NCBI GenBank assembly: GCA_949825025.1
Contig: OX463778.1
Location: 18,134,196 to 18,198,195 of the forward strand
Length of the DNA stretch: 64,000 nucleotides
Origin: Siphlonurus alternatus
Taxonomy: Eukaryota > Arthropoda > Insecta > Ephemeroptera > Siphlonuridae
Reading direction: 5' to 3'
Positions 51,192 through 63,829 of this stretch are shown in pieces. A program made the translations under genes and the position numbers. Numbering within the stretch: position 1 is the stretch's first letter; each line of letters begins with the position of its first letter. The notes beneath the pieces are model-generated. The model worked only from the letters and a program-made list of their open reading frames with translations, was not told the DNA's origin and searched no databases.

Positions 51192-54100
51192 CTGTTGATG
51201 GTACACTCAATGTAAATTTATATCTACATTTGAGAAAAAATTTGAAAATTAACTTTCTTGTACAGTTGATACCATGGGGTAAATATATGCATATGCAGTA
51301 TAATAATAATAATAACAATTTTATTTCGATTTTGGTTGTACAAGTCAACATCAATCACGTCAAAAAAAAAAAAAAAAAAAAAACACGATAAAAACATTAA
51401 TATACAACAAATTTCATACAACCTTTAAACACTGTTCTGAGAGTTTATTTGAAAAAAACATTTTCACGGAATAAAACTCTTTCTTTATAAGCACATCTCT
51501 AAGCTTACTTTTAAACAACTGGTCGCTCTCAATATTTCTGATACAGGCTGGCAAAAAATCATAAATTTTTGCGCTTTGATATAGTGGACTTTTTTCTAAT
51601 AGAGCAGACCTATGACTTATTATTACACTTTTCTGCTTATTTCTAGTTTTATATATATGATTATGACACTCAAAATATTCTGGGTGTTTCCTTCTAAATA
51701 AGGCACAACTTAAAATATACAAAGAAGGTAATGTAAGCATGTTATTTTTTTTAAAGTGTGACACACAAGAGTCTCTCTTTTTGAATCTCAATATTGCCCT
51801 GAGTGCTCGCTTCTGGGCCACAAACAATCTATTAATAGATTGTTCATACGCACCATAAAAAATCAAACCAAATGACAAGTGGGAGTAAATATATGCATAA
51901 TAGATTGAAAACAATGATTCTAAAGATACTTGATCCCTTATGGAATATAATACAAAGTTTCCAGAATTTAATTTTTTTTGTTATAGCATCAATATGAAGT
52001 TTCCAATCTAGGCTTTCTTGTATAATGAAGCCTAGATAGTTCATACAAATAAATTAGAACAACTCATATTATACTAAAATGAAAAATATCAACCAGCAAA
52101 TAAAATTGTTTATTAATGAGAAGCTTTAATATTGACGACACAATTCTCTCAGCCAATGAAAATCTAGCGCGCGAACTGCGCGCGACGACATGTTCTATCA
52201 AGCTTCCTATCCTTTAACCCAGCGGTACCTGGTTTTTAATTTTTTTCAGTGGTTCTTATGAAGGGCAAGATTAATAATTCATATGAGCCACGGGAAAGAT
52301 CACTTTACACAACATAAAAAATATTCGAGATTTTATGCAGCATAGAATTTGAATAAAAAAATAAATAAGATTTTTCTCCTAACAAACCTTATGGAGCGAT
52401 GTCAGAATGCGGCGCTGCGGCATTTTTAAGTTGAAGCTTGTCATTAATAATGCTCCTCTTTTGTTAACTTGTTGCTTTCCCAAATATTTCGAGATAAGTA
52501 TCCAAGGTTAGTATTTTCCTGCCTTTTAGTTTGCAACTCACAATAAGTTAATGACTTAATTTGGAAGTTCAGATTTGAATCTAATCAGGCTAACACAAAA
52601 ATAGTAAAATATAAAAATACTGTACATGATTTACCTTAGTCTATTCATAATTAATTCTATTTTAAAACATTATCAATAAAGATTAAAAAAATATCATTCA
52701 AGCTGCCTGTTTGCTTGATGACAAGACCAACACCAGTTTCTCACCTGTAAGGTGTGCTGTGGGCAGTTCTTGTGAAGGTGGTGTTGGCCAATCCAGCTGA
52801 GCTCTGCAGTACTCCGGCCTTGGGTCTAAGCGCACCTCCGAGCCAAGCTGCATAGACAGAATGCGCAGCATTAGCAACAAACCTAAGATACTCTTCACCT
52901 ATCCTATGACTTTTTTTTGTTCAACTCCTAAATGTTAAAATACCGGTACTATCTTCCCTTCCTGCTTTGAGATAAAAAATTTTAAGTTCATAAGGGGAGT
53001 CTGTTAATTCAGGCTGCAGAAATAACTATAACATTTTCAACAAATTCATCTTTGGTAGAAGAAAATTTGGTGAAAATTCTGGCAATTTGTTCCAGTGCTA
53101 CATCTTCCCTGATGAGCCGCCACTAACTGAAGTTTGACAAACACGCAAAGGAGATTCTTTTTAAAAATAATCATTTCCTCTGCCAGCTCACCTTAGCTGT
53201 GACAGTGAAGTGGCTGCGGGAAGCAGGGTGTCCAGCAAGGACCCTCAAGGCGGGCAGGGTGAAGAGGTGGCAGGAGACAGCTGCGGACACCGGGTTGCCA
53301 GGAAGAGCAAACACAAACTTCTTCAACCCCTGGTGTTCACACGTCGCAAATGTTGTCGGCTTGCTGCAAAATAAAACATTGTTGTCCATTAATTTTTTCC
53401 TTTTTTTTATAATTTATAATATTGCAATGTAAAATTGGTTCGTATTTTGTTAAAAGTAGAGGACATACTGTAAAATGTTTTTTTTTTTTTTTGTTTTTTT
53501 AATTTTAATGTCCCCTTGAAATTTGTTGTGGAGTAAAATTATTAGTACTCCCTTCCACTTATAAATCAATGTATGAAATAATTTGGACTACCCAGTTTAG
53601 AATTAATTTTAAATAGGTTGAGTATTAGGCAAAATTTAATTTCTCCGTGATTGTTACTAGGCCCTTATGTTGACCAGAAAAATTCTCTGTTGTACAGACT
53701 TCTAATGAGATTGCCAAACAAAGTATCTTTCTCACTCACCCTGGCTTCATCTGCACTCGTCCAAAGTGGATCTGTGCACCCAAGTCTTGCAGTAGCACCT
53801 GCTTGAGGTAATCTCGCTCGCCCATGGACACTCCCCCCGTTGTGACCACCACGTCAGCATTGCTGAGAGCCTCTCTTATCTTGGTCAGCACTGCCCCAGG
53901 CCTGCAGACACAATCAAGTTAGACATGACTGCTTAAAATTTAGTATAAGTTAAAGTAGAGTGATCAAAACTTTAAAATCGTTATTAGGCATAAAAATGAG
54001 CTCGAAACTTCATGAAAACAATTTATTAATTATGGGAGGCAAATTCCTAGCAATGGGGCGAAAGAAAAAAAATTGTAAAAAGTTTGCCTCTTACGGGTTT

Positions 54101-57100
54101 CAAACCTGGATCTTTTTTATCAGAATTTTTTTTCATGTCTAATGCGTTCGTATTCCATATTATAACAAGATCTATATAATTTATAAGTTCAGTCTGTAAA
54201 TTTTTTTTATTGTCATACTAAAATTAGTGCTGCAAATTCAATTTAACATGACATGATACAACTATAATAGATAGGTCCATCAGCCCTACGAATTTGGACT
54301 GATCTGCGCATTTTGGCCAAAAACACCCAAGGTGACGTCATGTAGTGAGCTCAAAACAGCTGTTTTGCTGCACGAGGGGCCCCTACCGGAGCAGAATTTT
54401 TGTTCAACATTAGCGAGAACGTTGCTTTTTATTTCATCTCAAATTTGATATTTATTTGCAATACTATAAGCCAAACCGGTTGCAGTAACGTATTAAAAGA
54501 ATTTTTAAACACTGCAATTCGCAAGCAATCTGGGGTAGAAGTTCGTATCTTTGTTCATAAAGCATACAAAGTTGCTATTGGCTGTGCGCAGATTAGTCAC
54601 CTAGCGTTTGCGCAGCTTCATTTGGATTCAAGCTTTTTTATCATGCACACTTTGCAGAGCCATGCGCAGTAGACTACTAACATTTAAAACTCGTTTCTGC
54701 GCAGCTTTTCTAAGCCGTGGCTATTAATTTACGGAAAACTCTATAATAGAGCAGAAAAAATTAAACGTATGCACCGTGCGCATGGGACGGCCCTGTTAAC
54801 ATGATACGTTGTCGGCGGGAACAATTCAAAAACTTAGAAACTGACGAATCTCACATTTGTCAGTCTTCTTTAAAATTCGAAATGGCCGGTGAGGTATCCT
54901 TTTCAAAACATAAAAACATTCCTTAGGAACCCTAGTTACTAAATAGAAGTTTTTGAGAACAACATGTCTGCTTCATTTTCAAGCAAAATACGATTTTGTG
55001 AAAAATGGTCTGATTTTGCACTTTTTTAACATGTATCAGATGGGATTTTAAATTTGAATTATCTCGAAAGTTAAGCCGGTGAGGTGGTGAAAAAAAAATT
55101 GTATGATGTAGAGGGAGGTCTCAAAAAACATGTCGGCACACTCGAAAATGATCACTCTACTTTAATATAAAAAAGACTTGGCAATAATAGGAAATGTTTA
55201 TTCAGGAAACATGCATTTATTTTATTCGAGTACATTAGGGGATATCATATGACAAAATATGTAATAAGAATGGTACAGAAAATTACATAAATAAAATATA
55301 TGTACATAATAGAGAATGTCAAATTTTAATTTTACCCAATTTAAAAAAAAGCACTGTACTTTTCTTCCTTTTCTTAAGTTACATATTACAGTATGAATGA
55401 AAGAGCTTTTGATGCTTTCTAGAATGTAGACTTACTCATCTTTGATGATGCCCATATCAATGACCGGGAAGCCATGTTGTTTGAAGAGAGCGAGCAACAT
55501 AGGGCGGTTGGAGTCGTAGATGCATCCAGGCCGCGCGGCTCCTCCTGCGTCCTGAACCTCGTCCCCCGTGGAAAGGACAGCCACGCGAGGCAACCTGCGG
55601 CAAAAACGAGTTACGTAAACTCTGTTAGTGAATTTAACTCTTTTGATTTGCTAAAGCTACAAGAGAAAGAGATGGAAATTTTCAATTTTTGGCGAGTTAA
55701 CCAACATACATCCATAAGAATATTTAAATTAACTTTTATAGACTGTTGTAATTAAACTAATTAGCAATGTTCACAAACAGAGAAAGGGCAACGTTCACAC
55801 TGTCCCAAAGTGTACACTCAACAATTAAAATTTGTCTGTCTGATCATCTTGAACATCATGAGAACAAGTAATTTGTTCATGAGCCTCAGGAATTGTTATT
55901 CTTAAAAATTACTTCATTTTAACAATGGTCACGTTTATTAATCTAGAGCGATGATGTTTTGGTAGGCAAAAACTTATTTTTTTACTCTTCAGTGACAATA
56001 GTAACTACTTAAGTCTCACGTGTTAAAGGTTTGCATTGAAGCAAAAGAGGCTGTAACAACTGATTCAAAAACTAGTGATTTCCAGGTGAAGGTTTTAGTT
56101 TTATTAGAGTAGTACTTCGTTGCCAAGCGTCAAGTGCACTCTCTCATTAAGTTCAATCAATTAGGCAAATTTATGAACATGAATTTTTATAGTGACAATG
56201 TATTAATAATATCATAATTATTTAATTCAAAATTGTAAAATTGTCTCTGATATTCATAAGATAAAAAATCTATCTTTCACATGATATTATTTATCTCACC
56301 TGAAGACCATGACTTGGTTGACTCCTGCCGCTGCTATCAGTCCTATGTGGTGCGGCTGCAGCAGAGTGCCGGTCTGTACCACCAAGTCCCCAATCTTCAT
56401 GTCACTGCCCACCTGCCTGAAACATTGGAGAATTAAAACTTGTGAGTGGTTAAACAAAATGACACTCATGGCATTCACAATAAAAAAGTCTACTTTTAAT
56501 TTACACCGATAAGTGATATTAATGTTTATAAATAGAGCGCGGAAAAAAGTCATTTTGCCTATTTGTGAACATGAGGACTATTTTGTTGTCATTTAGGATA
56601 TCCACCGATCTCCGGAAGTGGATTAAAATGAGCCTATATAAAAAAATACTATTTAGACTATTTTTGGATTTTGAGACTATTTTGGCAAAATATGACTTTT
56701 TGTGACTTTTTGACATATTTTTAGTGCATTTCAGCTCTTTTCTTCACATTGTAAAAAAAAGGAAGTAAAGAAACAAAGACTTCAGTCTGTTTAAGGGAAG
56801 TCTGTGTAAAGAAATATAAAAAAATAAAACTTTTAAACACATTTTTAAATAGCATTTTTGAAACGCCTTTTTACTGCATTTTCTAAAAAAAAAAAGTGAC
56901 TTTTTTATAGACTATTTTTAAAAAAAAAGTGACTTTTTTGAAGACTTTTTTCCAAAAATAAGTTGACTTTTTAGGCGCCTATTTTTCGAAAAAAGTGCGA
57001 CTTTTTTACGCGCTCTATTTATAAAGCAAAACATACAGTTATGGAGCATTTATCAAGCAAGTCAGAATTTGAGTTTTAATATTAGTCATGAGTTTTGTTA

Positions 57101-59032
57101 CTAAATGTTACCAGTCTTCATGGAACATCTTGACCAAACGTTGGTCTATAACGATTTATGAAAATCTTCAATCTTTATTTCAAAGAATTTAAAAAGAAAA
57201 TAGTTTCTAGGAAAGTATGGACCAAGACAAAATAATTAGGGACATTGATTTTTGTCAAACATACCTGATGTCCTGGCCGATGGTGGGGGCTGTGATAATT
57301 TTTATCTCCACCTCGGTCTTGCCTCCATCGGCCTCCTTGGTGAGCAGAGTGTCCTCAACCTGCACCACCGCATCGGCCCCAGGAGGCACTGGCCCTCCCG
57401 TTGTCACCCGCACACACTGCCCCGGACAAAGCTGCACAGCTTCAGTCTGAAATACAGATGGGTGAAGGTGACCAATAACCAATCTGCCACAGATATTCTT
57501 ATGATCCAATTGGTCTACGAGTCCAAAAATTTCAGAGGATGATTGTTTCCATTGGATTATTATTCATTATTGTAACTTATGACTTAAGGATTATTGTCAC
57601 TGGTCTTAGGAAATGGTAAATCACTCCAATTTTTTCAGCATTGCATAGAGAAAAAATAAATAAAAATTCTCATGCAATAAAATACACTTAAATTCAGTGC
57701 CATTATTTTTTAAATTGAGATATAAAAAACGCACGTTATCAAATGCAAATTTCAATCTCCGTAATGGTACTGAATAATGGATTCAAATTTTAGCTTAAAA
57801 AACAATCATTATTTTAAATAGAATTATGATGAAATAATAATTATAGATTATCATTTACTTTTTGAGATACAAGCCTTCATAAAAACTGCACAATTTGGCA
57901 ATGCTGCTCGTAGCTTAACTGGATGGGATAACAATGTTGCCAAATCGTCAAAAAACAACTTTACACTTTTCAGCAGAAAAAACAAATGAATTGCGGTCAT
58001 GAGCAGCCATTTTGACTAGTGAGTCAAAACAGCGTACAACTATTTACAACTCATATTTAAATGTTTTTCAATGTTTGCAAGGATGATGGATGAATTAATA
58101 CACGAGAAAGTGTTTAAAGTGATTCATTTTATTAAATAAACATATTTTACTGTGCTGATCACTGCTTTCCTAATAGTGCTTGTTCTTGTCACTCATATGT
58201 ATTGCGTATGAAAAGAAGATGGCGACGCATAAAAGAAAGATGGCGGAACTTCCGGTGACAATAATCGTTAAGCATATGAATTTATTCTTGAAATAACAGC
58301 AAACAATATGAAAAGGGGGAAAATATTATGCCTCATTTCAATGAGTTTGCAATGTGTATTTTAATGACAGAATTATTTGCACAAGCTGGAAATCTTTAGT
58401 TATTTTAAAGCTTTTATTTCAAGATTTAAAGCTTATTAAACCATTGGCACTATCACAGGGGGCAACGGTATAGGTACAATGAGTTGTACTAAATGAAGCA
58501 CTTAGACGTTTAATAGTTCAAATACAAGCTGTTATCCCAAGAAGAAATTTTAGAATGAAAATTTCCAACCCAGAAAATAATTTAAAGGAATAAAGAAAAA
58601 TACAGCATCATAATTTTTAATAAAGAAATAAATAATAAAATAAAAAGGACTTACAAAACTTTCATTATTTTTTGCACCACAGCACACTTATGAAACTACC
58701 ACTGTCACGTTCAGAAATTAATTGCTTTATGTTGGTAGCTACTGAAGCTAGTGTACCTGGTTTCCAGCATAGGAATTGCCTACGACTTCGCGTAGACCCT
58801 CAAAATCAGCAGTGATAACAGCGTAGCCGTCCTTGACAGAGGCACGGAAAGGTGGCAGGTCAACAGCTGATGTTATGGATTCTGAGGTAACGTGGCCCAG
58901 CGCCTCACTGCAGCAAGCAAGGAAATTTATGTATAAAACTGGAAATTTTTCTTATGCTCGTTCAGAGCAGTGGCAATTAATTTTAAAATTTGAATTGTTT
59001 TCATTAATTAAATAAAACAGTTTCAATGTTTG

Positions 59033-59064
<32 letters not shown>

Positions 59065-61868
59065 ATTTTTATCCTTAATTTGTTGAAAGGTTTCTGCAGG
59101 CTGTAGCTCACCTGAGACTCTTGGTGGCAAGTTTTGCTTGGCCCGCCAACTCCCTCATCATCATCTCGACCGCTTCATTCATCTCCTTCATGACGTACGG
59201 AGACTCCCGCGCTCTCCTCGCCACCTGACTCAGGTCCACCTGCACACACCCTGACTTGAAGCAGCTTGTAAGGGGGAAATACACTTAGCAAGAACACCTC
59301 ACCTACATTTTTGCATTGTAGACAGTCATAGAGACATAGGAGAAAAATACATGTATAGAAAAATACATATATGAAGTATTAAAGAAGTAAAAAATTTGAA
59401 TACACTGCATAAAATATTTTGACAATTTTAATTACAGTATTTATTACGGAAGTAAAACATCATCTGTTTATTCTTAATAAAGAGACAGAAGATATTAAAC
59501 TGATATAAATCTAATACATAATTGCTCTTACTACATACATTCTCTCCCCTAGAAACTACTAACAATGAAAGATGACTTGGAATTTTACTGTAAAGTACCT
59601 ATGTACACTGCACAGCAATTCTTGCAGTAACGTCACTCACTTCCTAAAACCCTCCCGAATGACAAAGGACTCTCCCACAACAACAGGACCCACAACTAAC
59701 CTTGCTCTCAGGGTGGCTATGATGGCTATGGTGATGACCTCCATGGTGGTGACCTCCATGGTGATGACCTCCGTGATGGTGACCTCCATGGTGATGTGAC
59801 GCCTGCAGTTCCGCGTGGACTTTCTTCACCCTCAAGTTGTCACCTCTCATGAGGGCGACTGCATGGGGCACCCCTGGGAGGGCAGCCATGGCCATTTCCA
59901 GTGCACCCTTTATGCTGCCTGGCAAGTTGATGATCAGGGTGCGCCCTCGCACACCAGACACTCCTCTGCAAACAACAGCAGTGTTATTTATGTAATCTTA
60001 ATGTCAGTTTCCATACTGTAATTCAGTCTCAACAAAATACCAAGTAAAAAAAAAATGTAGTCTTATTTAGAACTAGATGGCTTGTTGATAACTTCTAAAG
60101 TAAAATGGAGGATTTAATATTCCCAGACAATGTCACTGAAGAGTCCATAAAAAGGGGAGGGTGGAAAAATTACTAAATTTCAATCTTATTTTCAGTTCAC
60201 CAATCAGAGGGAGAGAGAAGGCATAGATTAGTTTTCTCCACCAAATCATAAATACACCGGTAAGTCAGGCTTGCTATTTGGGAGAATGAAAATTGGTTGG
60301 TTGGTTACCAATGGCGGAACTTGTTTTTCAACATTGTTCACAGTGCTCTCTGGGGCTCCTAATACCCAGTCTGCACGCCAGACAGTTAAGTACCGTTTCT
60401 TAGCAGCGGGGCACGTATGTTGTTTGCACAACATTCCGCGGTCTTAATCACCTCAGTGGAGTATAGATAGCCGTAAGCTGCCTTCCTCCTACCAACTCTT
60501 TCATCTAGTAGCCAGTCACAGATCAAGAAAATGTAAGGAGCAGAAATTTTCTCCTCCGCATATATAACTTCAATGCAAATCTAAATAAAATCCATTTAAA
60601 AACTCCATTTTGAGATCTTGGAACTGATTACTAAGACTTGCAAGGGACTTAAAAGGTGGTAGGAAAGAATAGCCAATTTGTGTCATCAGTTTTATGAGTT
60701 ATAAGTTGAAATTTAGTCTTGCAGATGGAAACTGATGGTAATGGAGTTGTTATGAAAAACTTTCCTCGAAATTTCCTTAAACTGTAAGCGATTGTTGAAA
60801 TATATTACATTGAGGGGAAATTATATATTTGTGGATTCCATCTTCATGTTGACACATAGTTACCTGGAGAGCATTGCCATTGGAGTTATGTCAAGGCTGG
60901 CTTTCATCATGGCGATGGTAATGCCACACGCTTCACGAGTGATGACGTTTCTGGTCGCCTCCGGAGTGACGTCTCGTGGAGAGAAACCAGTTCCGCCTGT
61001 CGTGAGAATCACATCTACTGGCTCCACGTCACACCAGTGCTTCAGAATGTTCTAAACAAAAATTATTTTTTTCACTACAGAATTATGAATAAAATGCAAA
61101 GTTTCATATCCCTACTTATGATAGGTTCTCTACCCTTTTTATTAATTAAAATAAATATTGAATAAAGACAATTTTTCATAGTAATAAATAAAGAATTATG
61201 ATAGGAAATGTAGAATACTGTATTAATTTACAGTACATTGTATATACAGAGAGTATGGAGTATCAACCTCAATTTTTTTTATTGCAGATATGGATAGAGG
61301 GTAAATAGTTGTGCTACCTTAATTTTTTTAAGATTTTTTACAGCCCTAAAAGTATTTTTAAAAAATTATTGAAAGTCCTTTTTGTGACGTCATGAGGCGC
61401 CTCATAAAGGATAGGACTTGCCGCCACGTGACGTCACAAAAAGGACTTTCAATAATTTTTTAAAAATACTTTTAGGGCTGTAAAAAATCAAAACAAAAAT
61501 CAAGGTAGCATAACTTTGCACTCTCTATCCATTTCTGCAATAAAAAAAAATTGAGGTTGATACTCCATTATACAAAAAAATAGCTGTATCATATAAAATA
61601 GTACTGGTACCGTTTTTATGGATTACTTGTAGTAAATAATTTACTGTCAACAATCTTTAACATCGATTAAAAGAAGGGTATTTTCATAATTGCTTGAGGA
61701 ACAAAATTTAAAGTGTAATACCTCTATGTTTTCTTGTTCATCGGCAGTCATCTTGCACACGACATCCCCAGAAAATTGGTTCTGAGAGGTGACAAGTTGA
61801 ACCAAACCTGGCCCACTCTTGTCTGCTGCTGTGCCCTCATAGCAAGTGTCGCTAACTGACACAAATTT
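51055..61868 (-). CDS. GPHN: Gephyrin/cinnamon-type molybdenum cofactor synthase, 5' partial, 12 exons
   Basis: Two-domain enzyme for the last steps of molybdenum cofactor synthesis (cytosol): the G domain adenylylates molybdopterin and the E domain inserts molybdate (family knowledge). Twelve minus-strand exons join in frame to about 636 residues; the start-codon exon is missing. G domain: [49 protein letters not shown] domain: [84 protein letters not shown]. Size is nearer Drosophila cinnamon than vertebrate gephyrin because the linker is only about 35 residues and His-rich. All introns are GT-AG and all phases agree. Confidence 0.94.
51299..52044 (-). mobile_element. LINE 3' fragment (reverse transcriptase C-terminus), copy 1
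   Basis: Minus-strand, 5'-truncated non-LTR retrotransposon in the gephyrin intron between G11 and G12. Translated pieces show the post-RT pattern [41 protein letters not shown] and LTLPSLYIL, typical of Jockey/CR1-type elements. The frame shifts near the T run at about 51970. It ends in aaataaaattgttattatt..., a short (TTA)n tail. Same family as 61893-62362. Confidence 0.85.
52745..52847 (-). CDS. GPHN: Gephyrin exon G11
   Basis: 103 nt. [17 protein letters not shown], the beginning of domain IV. Acceptor gtctatgcag, donor gtgaga, phase 1. Confidence 0.92.
53192..53363 (-). CDS. GPHN: Gephyrin exon G10
   Basis: 172 nt. [10 protein letters not shown] and [17 protein letters not shown], the conserved PGNPVS loop. 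Acceptor ttattttgcag, donor gtgagc. Confidence 0.94.
53740..53901 (-). CDS. GPHN: Gephyrin exon G9
   Basis: 162 nt. [20 protein letters not shown] and FGRVQMKPG: molybdate/MPT active-site strand and loop. Donor gtgagt. Confidence 0.94.
53950..55165. mobile_element. 1.2-kb DNA element with perfect 17-bp inverted ends
   Basis: ttaaagtagagtgatca at 53950-53966 is exactly inverted at 55149-55165. TTAA at both edges suggests a piggyBac-like target site. No transposase is visible; it carries TGACGTCA (54333-54340) and several tgcgcag words. Lies in the gephyrin intron between G8 and G9. Confidence 0.75.
55436..55594 (-). CDS. GPHN: Gephyrin exon G8
   Basis: 159 nt. [11 protein letters not shown] and [19 protein letters not shown], including the conserved DSN. 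Acceptor tttgccgcag, donor gtaagt. Confidence 0.93.
56300..56416 (-). CDS. GPHN: Gephyrin exon G7
   Basis: 117 nt, phase 2 at both ends. [20 protein letters not shown] and GLIAAAGV follow the MoeA domain II pattern. Donor gtgaga. Confidence 0.92.
56525..57024. mobile_element. 500-bp fold-back element in gephyrin intron (ends TTTATAAATAGAGCGCG)
   Basis: tttataaatagagcgcggaa at the left, acgcgctctatttataaa at the right, with inner repeats of ttttttgaagactttttt type. No open frame. Confidence 0.7.
57265..57446 (-). CDS. GPHN: Gephyrin exon G6
   Basis: 182 nt. [20 protein letters not shown] and QVEDT, then TIGQDIR. Acceptor tgtatttcag, donor gtatgt, phase 2. Confidence 0.94.
58757..58907 (-). 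CDS. GPHN: Gephyrin exon G5
   Basis: 151 nt. Contains [14 protein letters not shown], the MoeA signature loop. Acceptor cttgctgcag, donor gtacac. Confidence 0.93.
59112..59239 (-). CDS. GPHN: Gephyrin exon G4: start of E domain
   Basis: 128 nt. [20 protein letters not shown] matches the N-terminal helix of the E domain (VDITKVARRHRMSPFPL in human). Donor gtgagc, phase 2. Confidence 0.92.
59701..59965 (-). CDS. GPHN: Gephyrin exon G3: end of G domain and His-rich linker
   Basis: 265 nt. Finishes the G domain ([30 protein letters not shown]) and then encodes 18 His in 28 residues as HHHGG repeats followed by HHHSHHSH. Acceptor gttgtttgcag, donor gttagt. Confidence 0.92.
60864..61051 (-). CDS. 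GPHN: Gephyrin exon G2
   Basis: 188 nt, ending in phase 2. Carries the nucleotide/MPT-site motif [17 protein letters not shown] and ITPMAMLSR. Acceptor tttttgtttag, donor gtaact. Confidence 0.93.
61253..61571. mobile_element. Fold-back MITE, family GGAGTACTGACCTCAA, copy 3
   Basis: About 319-bp palindrome in the gephyrin intron between exons G1 and G2. The arms are as in the copy at 14399, with TGACGTCA at 61385-61392 and 61429-61436. Confidence 0.85.
61722..61868 (-). CDS. GPHN: Gephyrin exon G1 (start of G domain)
   Basis: Encodes [19 protein letters not shown] through EQENIE, phase 0 at the donor gtatta. The acceptor is either aaccag (exon start 61868) or ttttag (start 61878). A LINE fragment begins only about 15-25 bases upstream. 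The preceding exon with the initiator Met was not found in 61880-64000. Confidence 0.8.
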
Positions 61869-61892
61869 CTGGTTAACACTAAAAATTCAATA

Positions 61893-62362
61893 CTACAATG
61901 TATATAAAATGTACATTATTTAAAAGAAAACATTTCGAATTGTATGAACATCAAAATCATGTATACCAAACTAGAAATAAAGAGCAAACTGTTATTGTAA
62001 GTCATAAATCTGCATTATTAGAAAAAAGTCCACTCTACCAATCGGCAAAAATTTATGATTTTTTGCCAGCATGTATTAGAAATATTGAGAGTGATATTCT
62101 GTTTAAAACGAAGCTTAAAGATGTACTTATTAAGAAAGAATTCTATTCAGTTAAAATGTTTTTTGCAAATAAACTCTCAGAACAGTGTCTTCAAGATGGT
62201 TAAAAAATGTGCAAGTATTTTACAGTGATATAAGACATTCCTTATGTTGATAATGAATTTTATTGTGTATTTTCAGGTTAATATGTTTGTTTGTGACGTG
62301 ATCAATGTTGTATTGTACAACCAGTATCGAAATAAAATTATTATTATTATTATTATTATACA
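61893..62362 (+). mobile_element. LINE 3' fragment, copy 2
   Basis: Plus-strand, more strongly 5'-truncated copy of the element at 51299-52044. Shares [20 protein letters not shown] and [13 protein letters not shown], and the 3' end cgaaataaaatta followed by (TTA)n. Its 101-codon frame is intact to a stop at 62203. Confidence 0.85.
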
Positions 62363-62530
62363 GTTATAGTACTGTATACAGAAACCGAATCGGAGTAAAC
62401 CACTTAAACGAAGTTGAAAAAGGTATTTTACAATTTTTACATTGAAAAATTAAATTGATTTTAATTTTTTGGTAACATCTATTGTAATAGACTGTAAATT
62501 AAGCTCTGTTCTATCTCAAAATGTCATCTA

Positions 62531-62671
<141 letters not shown>

Positions 62672-63142
62672 TGGGTTTTATATTCCTATAGAGCTGATTA
62701 CTCTTTATGTTTACGTGAGGCGTGGGAGGGGTATCCCCTAAACCTGTTTGCTGTGAAGAAGGCAAAGGAGGGGGGGGGGGGGAAAGAGAAAGTTATAGGA
62801 GGGCCAGAATGTATGAAAAACACAGGAACCCAAAAAATTACAAAAAATACAAACACTTTTTTGGCAGTGAGATTTTTTTTTATGAGTTCTATCATGTACT
62901 GTTAAAGTATTATTTAATTTAAGTACAGCATTTATTAAACTTTATTAATTTTATAACATTAAATAAAAAAATAATACACTTTGTTTATATGCTATATTCT
63001 ACTGTATAGTCCGTGCATTCTTGCCCATCTCAGCGCTGCCTACTTGCCAGGGGCATGATATCAGCGCAATCCCCTCTATAATGATTGATGCTGAATCTAG
63101 GAAAATCAAAACTGTCATAACAAAGTTAAATTAGTTAATCAT

Positions 63143-63829
63143 TTAAAGTAAAGGGTCTACTACAAAAAAGACAGCAAAAAAACGAGTTAGTATTTTTTAA
63201 AAATAGTTCCAGTGCTCCTACATACGGAACCGAAATCCAAAAGATTCCATCTCACTTAGTTTCTCCAGAAAAAAATTCCAAAATCAGAGAGAACGCGTCA
63301 TTTAACATGAGGCCTTACCTGAAAAAACAACCTCGAATATCTAAAAAAAATACAACCTTTGGTGGTATGAAAAAAATATAGCCATGTTCTATGGCTCGAG
63401 CTTTAACCAAAAGTTGTTTAAAAAACATACATTCTCGAATCCGTTTTCCCGTCATAAAATCAAGAAAAACTCTTATGGGAATTAACATGGGAAATTTTCT
63501 TGATTTTTTTTTACGGAAAAATGGATTCGAGCGAATTTTTTTTTATTCTTTTTCTGTTAAAGCTCAGGTCATAGAACATCGTCATATTTTTTTTATACCA
63601 CCTAACGGTGTATTTTTTTTAGATATTCGAGGGTCTTTTTTTAGGTAAGGCCCCATGATGTTAAGCGACGCATTCACTCTGACTTTGGAATTTTTTTCTG
63701 GAGAACCTATGTGAGATGGAATTTTTTTGGATTTCGGTTACATATGTAGGAGCACTGGAACTATTTTTAAAAAATACTAACTCAGTTTTCATTTTTTGAC
63801 ATCAGCTGATAGGAACTCTACTTTAACTA
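63143..63829. mobile_element. Large fold-back element, ~690 bp
   Basis: The two arms (about 63190-63470 and 63480-63780) are inverted copies: ttccagtgctcctacatacg / acatatgtaggagcactgga; gattccatctcacttag / gtgagatggaat; aggccttacctgaaa / taggtaaggcccc. The edges read ttaaagtaaagg and ctctactttaa, resembling the TTAA-AGTAGAG ends of 53950-55165. Confidence 0.8.
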
